A stretch of 64,000 nt of DNA, taken from Anabaena minutissima FACHB-250. GTDB lineage: Bacteria > Cyanobacteriota > Cyanobacteriia > Cyanobacteriales > Nostocaceae. The stretch spans positions 55,084 through 119,083 of the forward strand of contig NZ_JACJRG010000020.1 of assembly GCF_014697125.1 (NCBI RefSeq), given 5' to 3'. Both the position numbers and the translations under genes were made by a program. Shown here in pieces: positions 61,442-64,000 of the stretch (position 1 is its first letter; each line of letters starts with the position of its first letter). The notes beneath the pieces are model-generated. The model was not told the DNA's origin. It saw only the letters and a list, made by a program, of their open reading frames with translations, and did no database searches.

Positions 61442-62065
61442 ATGAGTGTATGTCAAAGCAAAGAAGTATCACAATTTTGTCTTGAAGGTAAATTTATTGA
61501 ATTTGTAATTAAGGATGGTTATAAGCTCAAAGGCTTGTTACTAGGTACTTATGATGGTGAATATTATATTAAACTCGCTAAAAATTTAAGGTATGCTTTT
61601 GACTTGCGTTTGCAGCCAGGGACTTGGTTACAAGTAGTTGGGGAAAAAAAGTGCGATCGCAAAGGTGGTAAAGTTGCATTCAAAGCTGAACGTGTTATGG
61701 CCGCTACAGGTAACACCTCTGCACCAACCCAGCCACAACCGCCTAAGACAAAAGCCACAATTTTGATGTGTCAAAAGTCTGATTGCATGAAACGTGGTGG
61801 TAAGACTCTTTGTCAAGCCCTAGAAGCAGCGTTGAGCGATCGCGGACTCGAAGACCAAGTTACTATTAAAGCGACTGGTTGTATGAAAAACTGCAAAGCT
61901 GGGCCAAACATAGTCATGCCAGATAAAACTCGCTACAGCCGCATTCAAGCCGATCAAGTCCCATTATTAATGGATAAGCACTTTGCTCGTCATAATCGAG
62001 AAGAACAGCCAACAATATCTCAACCAAATTTAAATGAAGCTTTTGCTAGAGTATCAGCCATTTAA
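61442..62065 (+). CDS. Thioredoxin-fold [2Fe-2S] ferredoxin protein with N-terminal RNA/nucleic-acid-like barrel
   Basis: A 207-residue protein in two parts. Residues about 12-92 are beta-rich and basic (FCLEGKFIEFVIKDGYKLKG, LRYAFDLRLQPGTWLQVVGE). After a Pro-rich linker (about 93-104) comes a thioredoxin-like [2Fe-2S] domain with ILMCQKSDCMKRGGKTLCQA and TIKATGCMKNCKAGPNIVMP, giving the cysteine pattern C-x4-C ... GC-x3-C of the NuoE/HoxE/ferredoxin group, plus one more Cys in TLCQA. It likely carries electrons; partners are unknown. The N-terminal barrel is not recognised. Confidence 0.82.
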   Translation: MSVCQSKEVSQFCLEGKFIEFVIKDGYKLKGLLLGTYDGEYYIKLAKNLRYAFDLRLQPGTWLQVVGEKKCDRKGGKVAFKAERVMAATGNTSAPTQPQPPKTKATILMCQKSDCMKRGGKTLCQALEAALSDRGLEDQVTIKATGCMKNCKAGPNIVMPDKTRYSRIQADQVPLLMDKHFARHNREEQPTISQPNLNEAFARVSAI

Positions 62066-62331
62066 TGATAAATTCTTTTGAGAGGGATTTAGTGTGTTCC
62101 CTTAATACTCGGCTGTAAAATTTGCGAGGGATTTGCAAAAACTATAGTTTTAGCGTTCATATATCTACATGAAGATATTTTGCAAATTCCTCACTTGCTA
62201 TTTGTCAGAAAGTTTTTAGCCTAAAAAAATAAGCATGAGGCTACAGCATTTTAATTACAAGATATTGCTGAAGCGATCGCTTGCTCCTGATTTGCCGTAT
62301 CTATATTAATCACCTGAAGCCTCATGGTGAA

Positions 62332-62754
62332 ATGCCAAAATCTTTTCGTTGGGAATATGTAGCCTTTTATGTCGTGACTACAGCAGTCATAGTTGTTGTA
62401 TTTCGTCATAACTGGAATCGCCTAGCCAAACTCTACCGCACGCATGAGCCACCACCACCAAACTTTTCACGGATGGAACGCGGTTCTGTGGGTTGGGTGT
62501 ACTACAAAAGCACTTTAAATGTTGGTGTGAGTTCTAAAGGGATTTATTTGAGTGTGTTTCCCTTGTTTAGTTTTGGATCTCCACCTTTGTTAATTCCTTG
62601 GAGTGCGATTGAGAAGATTGAGTCTGTTAATGGTTTGTTGGTAGACCGTTTTCGGTTGCATTTACGTGAGCCGAAAGTCAAAATAATTATTAGGAAAGAG
62701 ATTTTAGAACCAGCGAAGGAACATTTAGCAGCCCAGGGTTTTGAGTGGGTTTGA
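62332..62754 (+). CDS. Single-helix membrane protein with PH-like domain
   Basis: A 140-residue protein from the ATG at 62332 (MPKSFRWEYVAFYVVTTAVI). One membrane helix (about 9-24) is followed by a Pro-rich hinge (RTHEPPPPNFSRMERG) and a beta-rich domain (VSSKGIYLSVFPLFSFGSPP LLIPWSAIEKI region, ending VKIIIRKEILEPAKEHLAAQ). The layout is like bacterial PH-like proteins that sense or scaffold membranes. Function unknown. A strong terminator follows. Confidence 0.65.
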   Translation: MPKSFRWEYVAFYVVTTAVIVVVFRHNWNRLAKLYRTHEPPPPNFSRMERGSVGWVYYKSTLNVGVSSKGIYLSVFPLFSFGSPPLLIPWSAIEKIESVNGLLVDRFRLHLREPKVKIIIRKEILEPAKEHLAAQGFEWV

Positions 62755-62772
62755 TGAATAAGTTATGTTATT

Positions 62773-62807
62773 TAGATACCCGACTTTTTCAAAAAGTCGG
62801 GTATCTA
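62773..62807. terminator. 17-bp perfect palindromic terminator
   Basis: TAGATACCCGACTTTTT and AAAAAGTCGGGTATCTA meet around one base, between two convergent genes; TTTTT follows shortly on the plus strand. It is suitable as a bidirectional terminator. Confidence 0.8.
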
Positions 62808-62834
62808 GTTTTTCACGATAATTTAGGATGACTA

Positions 62835-64000
62835 TTAATTTGTTAGGGAAGATTGTAATAACTGACGCATAGCTTGAGCTTGTACATGATTAGGGAAAAT
62901 TATCAAAAATTCGCTGAGGTCTTGAATTGCGTCACGTTTACTCTTTAAGGAAGCACCATGAGATAACGCATAACGATACAACTCTTCTGCTGGGTTAGTA
63001 TATTCAACAGCTAAATAGTAGATGGCTAAATTAAATGTATTACACCAGTTTTTAGCATCTTGTTCGTAACCCTGTTGAGCAAGTTTAATGGCAAGTTCTA
63101 AGTCAGCTTGTGCTTTATCTTTTTGCTGAATAGCCGTATATGCTAAAGCACGGATATATAAATACCAATCGTTGTTTAAATCTAAATTTATAGCGATATT
63201 AAAATCTTGGATTGCTTCTTCATAACGCTGCATTAGTAGATAAGTTTCACCTCGATTTATGATCGCCCAATCGGATTTAGAATTAAGTTCAATGACGCAG
63301 TCGAAATCTTGCAATGCTTCCTGATAACGCTCCATTGCTTTGTAAGTTTGTCCACGACTGGCGATCGCCCAATCAGATTTGGGATTAAGTTCAATCGCAC
63401 AGTTAAAATCTTGTAGTGCTTCTTCATAACGCTCCATTAAGCGGTAAGTTTCACCTCGACGTGCAATTGCCCAATCGAATTTGGGATTAAGTTCAATCGC
63501 ACGGTCAAGATTTTGCAGTGCTTCCTCATAACGCTGCATCAATTGGTAAATATAACCTCGATATTCAATTGCCCAATCGTATTTAGGATTAAGTTCAATG
63601 GCGCAGTTGAAGTCTTGTAGTGCTTCCTCATAACGCTTCATTAATTGATAAGTTGCACCTCGAAGTGCGATCGCCCAATCAGATTTAGGATTAAGTTCAA
63701 TAGCGCGGTCGAAATCTGGCAGTGCTTCCTCATAACGCTCCATTGCTTTGTAAGTTTGTCCACGACTGGCGATCGCCCAGTCATCTTTGGGATTAAGTTC
63801 AATGGCGCAGTTAAAATCTGGCAGTGCTTCCTCATAACGCTCCATTAGGCGATAAGTTTCACCTCGCACTTTGATCGCCCAGTCGTTTTTAGGATTAAGT
63901 TCAATAGCACGGTCGAAATCTGCCAGTGCTTCTTGATAAAGCTTCATTAAGCGATAGGTTTCACCACGACTGGCGATCGCCCAGTCATCTTTAGGATTAA
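62835..64000 (-). CDS. TPR-repeat protein (5' end outside window)
   Basis: The frame is open through the right edge, so the N-terminus is missing; a Met at 63947 is internal. About ten TPR units of 34 residues are seen, nearly identical (consensus RYEEALQDFNCAIELNPKSD followed by WAIARRGETYRLME), then a less regular helical end (LELAIKLAQQGYEQDAKNWC, FLIIFPNHVQAQAMRQLLQS). TPR arrays mediate protein binding; no catalytic domain is visible in the part seen. The high DNA identity between units suggests recent expansion. Confidence 0.9.
   Translation of the reverse strand, partial: NPKDDWAIASRGETYRLMKLYQEALADFDRAIELNPKNDWAIKVRGETYRLMERYEEALPDFNCAIELNPKDDWAIASRGQTYKAMERYEEALPDFDRAIELNPKSDWAIALRGATYQLMKRYEEALQDFNCAIELNPKYDWAIEYRGYIYQLMQRYEEALQNLDRAIELNPKFDWAIARRGETYRLMERYEEALQDFNCAIELNPKSDWAIASRGQTYKAMERYQEALQDFDCVIELNSKSDWAIINRGETYLLMQRYEEAIQDFNIAINLDLNNDWYLYIRALAYTAIQQKDKAQADLELAIKLAQQGYEQDAKNWCNTFNLAIYYLAVEYTNPAEELYRYALSHGASLKSKRDAIQDLSEFLIIFPNHVQAQAMRQLLQSSLTN

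Noticed and set aside
1..64000. HIP1 octamers GCGATCGC as regulatory sites
   Set aside because: They are scattered in genes and between genes as genome-wide sequence features of cyanobacteria and show no gene-linked arrangement here.

Overview
The window is chromosomal DNA of a filamentous, heterocyst-type cyanobacterium (Nostoc/Anabaena/Trichormus group). Evidence seen directly: many copies of the HIP1 octamer GCGATCGC, several heptameric short tandemly repeated repeat (STRR) tracts, and cyanobacterial genes (sasA, rpaB, nblB, a CCB-type cytochrome b6 assembly factor, a CRR7-like protein, a three-histidine Dps, SLH proteins, PEP-CTERM proteins). From memory, the order dps-carB-sigD-(DUF760)-mutT-(CBS)-nblB agrees with the alr3808-alr3814 region of Nostoc sp. 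PCC 7120; this was not checked by a search.

Layout. 1-3.9 kb: cell-surface polysaccharide genes (a partial Wzz-type copolymerase on the minus strand, then an initiating sugar transferase overlapping a GalE epimerase). 4-13.3 kb: ppk1, a stand-alone receiver protein, small conserved cyanobacterial proteins (DUF2854, CRR7-like), a receiver-GGDEF diguanylate cyclase, the clock output kinase SasA and a secreted unknown. 13.4-17.5 kb: a GT4 glycosyltransferase, an SLH lipoprotein, an M42 aminopeptidase and an unknown. 17.4-21.5 kb: a minus-strand unit of a small basic protein and a TPR-CHAT protease gene interrupted by a one-base insertion. 21.5-25.9 kb: repeat-rich DNA, tRNA-Thr(CGU), a DUF3493 protein, a beta-helix/SLH protein and two small membrane or unknown genes. 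25.9-32 kb: the rimP-nusA-ylxR-infB translation/transcription operon. 32-37.5 kb: an unknown membrane protein, a peptidoglycan-binding-like secreted protein with a Thr-Pro-Ser repeat tail, an SDH-type serine protease, a Uma2 protein, and a cluster of broken toxin-antitoxin genes, one split by a 103-bp MITE. 37.5-45.5 kb: a Ser/Thr kinase with WD40 repeats, a broken Uma2 gene, radA, rpaB, the CCB factor, and a secreted toxin-like protein with a tightly linked small partner. 45.6-51.3 kb: a DUF456 protein and two paralogous PEP-CTERM proteins, with duplicated leaders, flanking a calpain-like secreted protease. 51.3-60.5 kb: nblB, a CBS protein, mutT, DUF760, sigD, carB, dpsA. 60.5-64 kb: a small unknown, a thioredoxin-fold ferredoxin protein, a membrane protein and a TPR protein running off the end.

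The most notable points are: a candidate secreted ART/TNT-like toxin with a possible immunity gene (44.6-45.4 kb); the TPR-CHAT protease and its partner, which share an N-terminal RLTP-x-x-x-N-Q motif, with a clean 1-bp frameshift shown by repeat arithmetic; a toxin-antitoxin graveyard with a MITE whose target duplication is visible; and the duplicated PEP-CTERM genes with a conserved palindrome-containing promoter region on either side of a calpain-like protease. All functional statements come from reading sequence motifs; no database search was possible.
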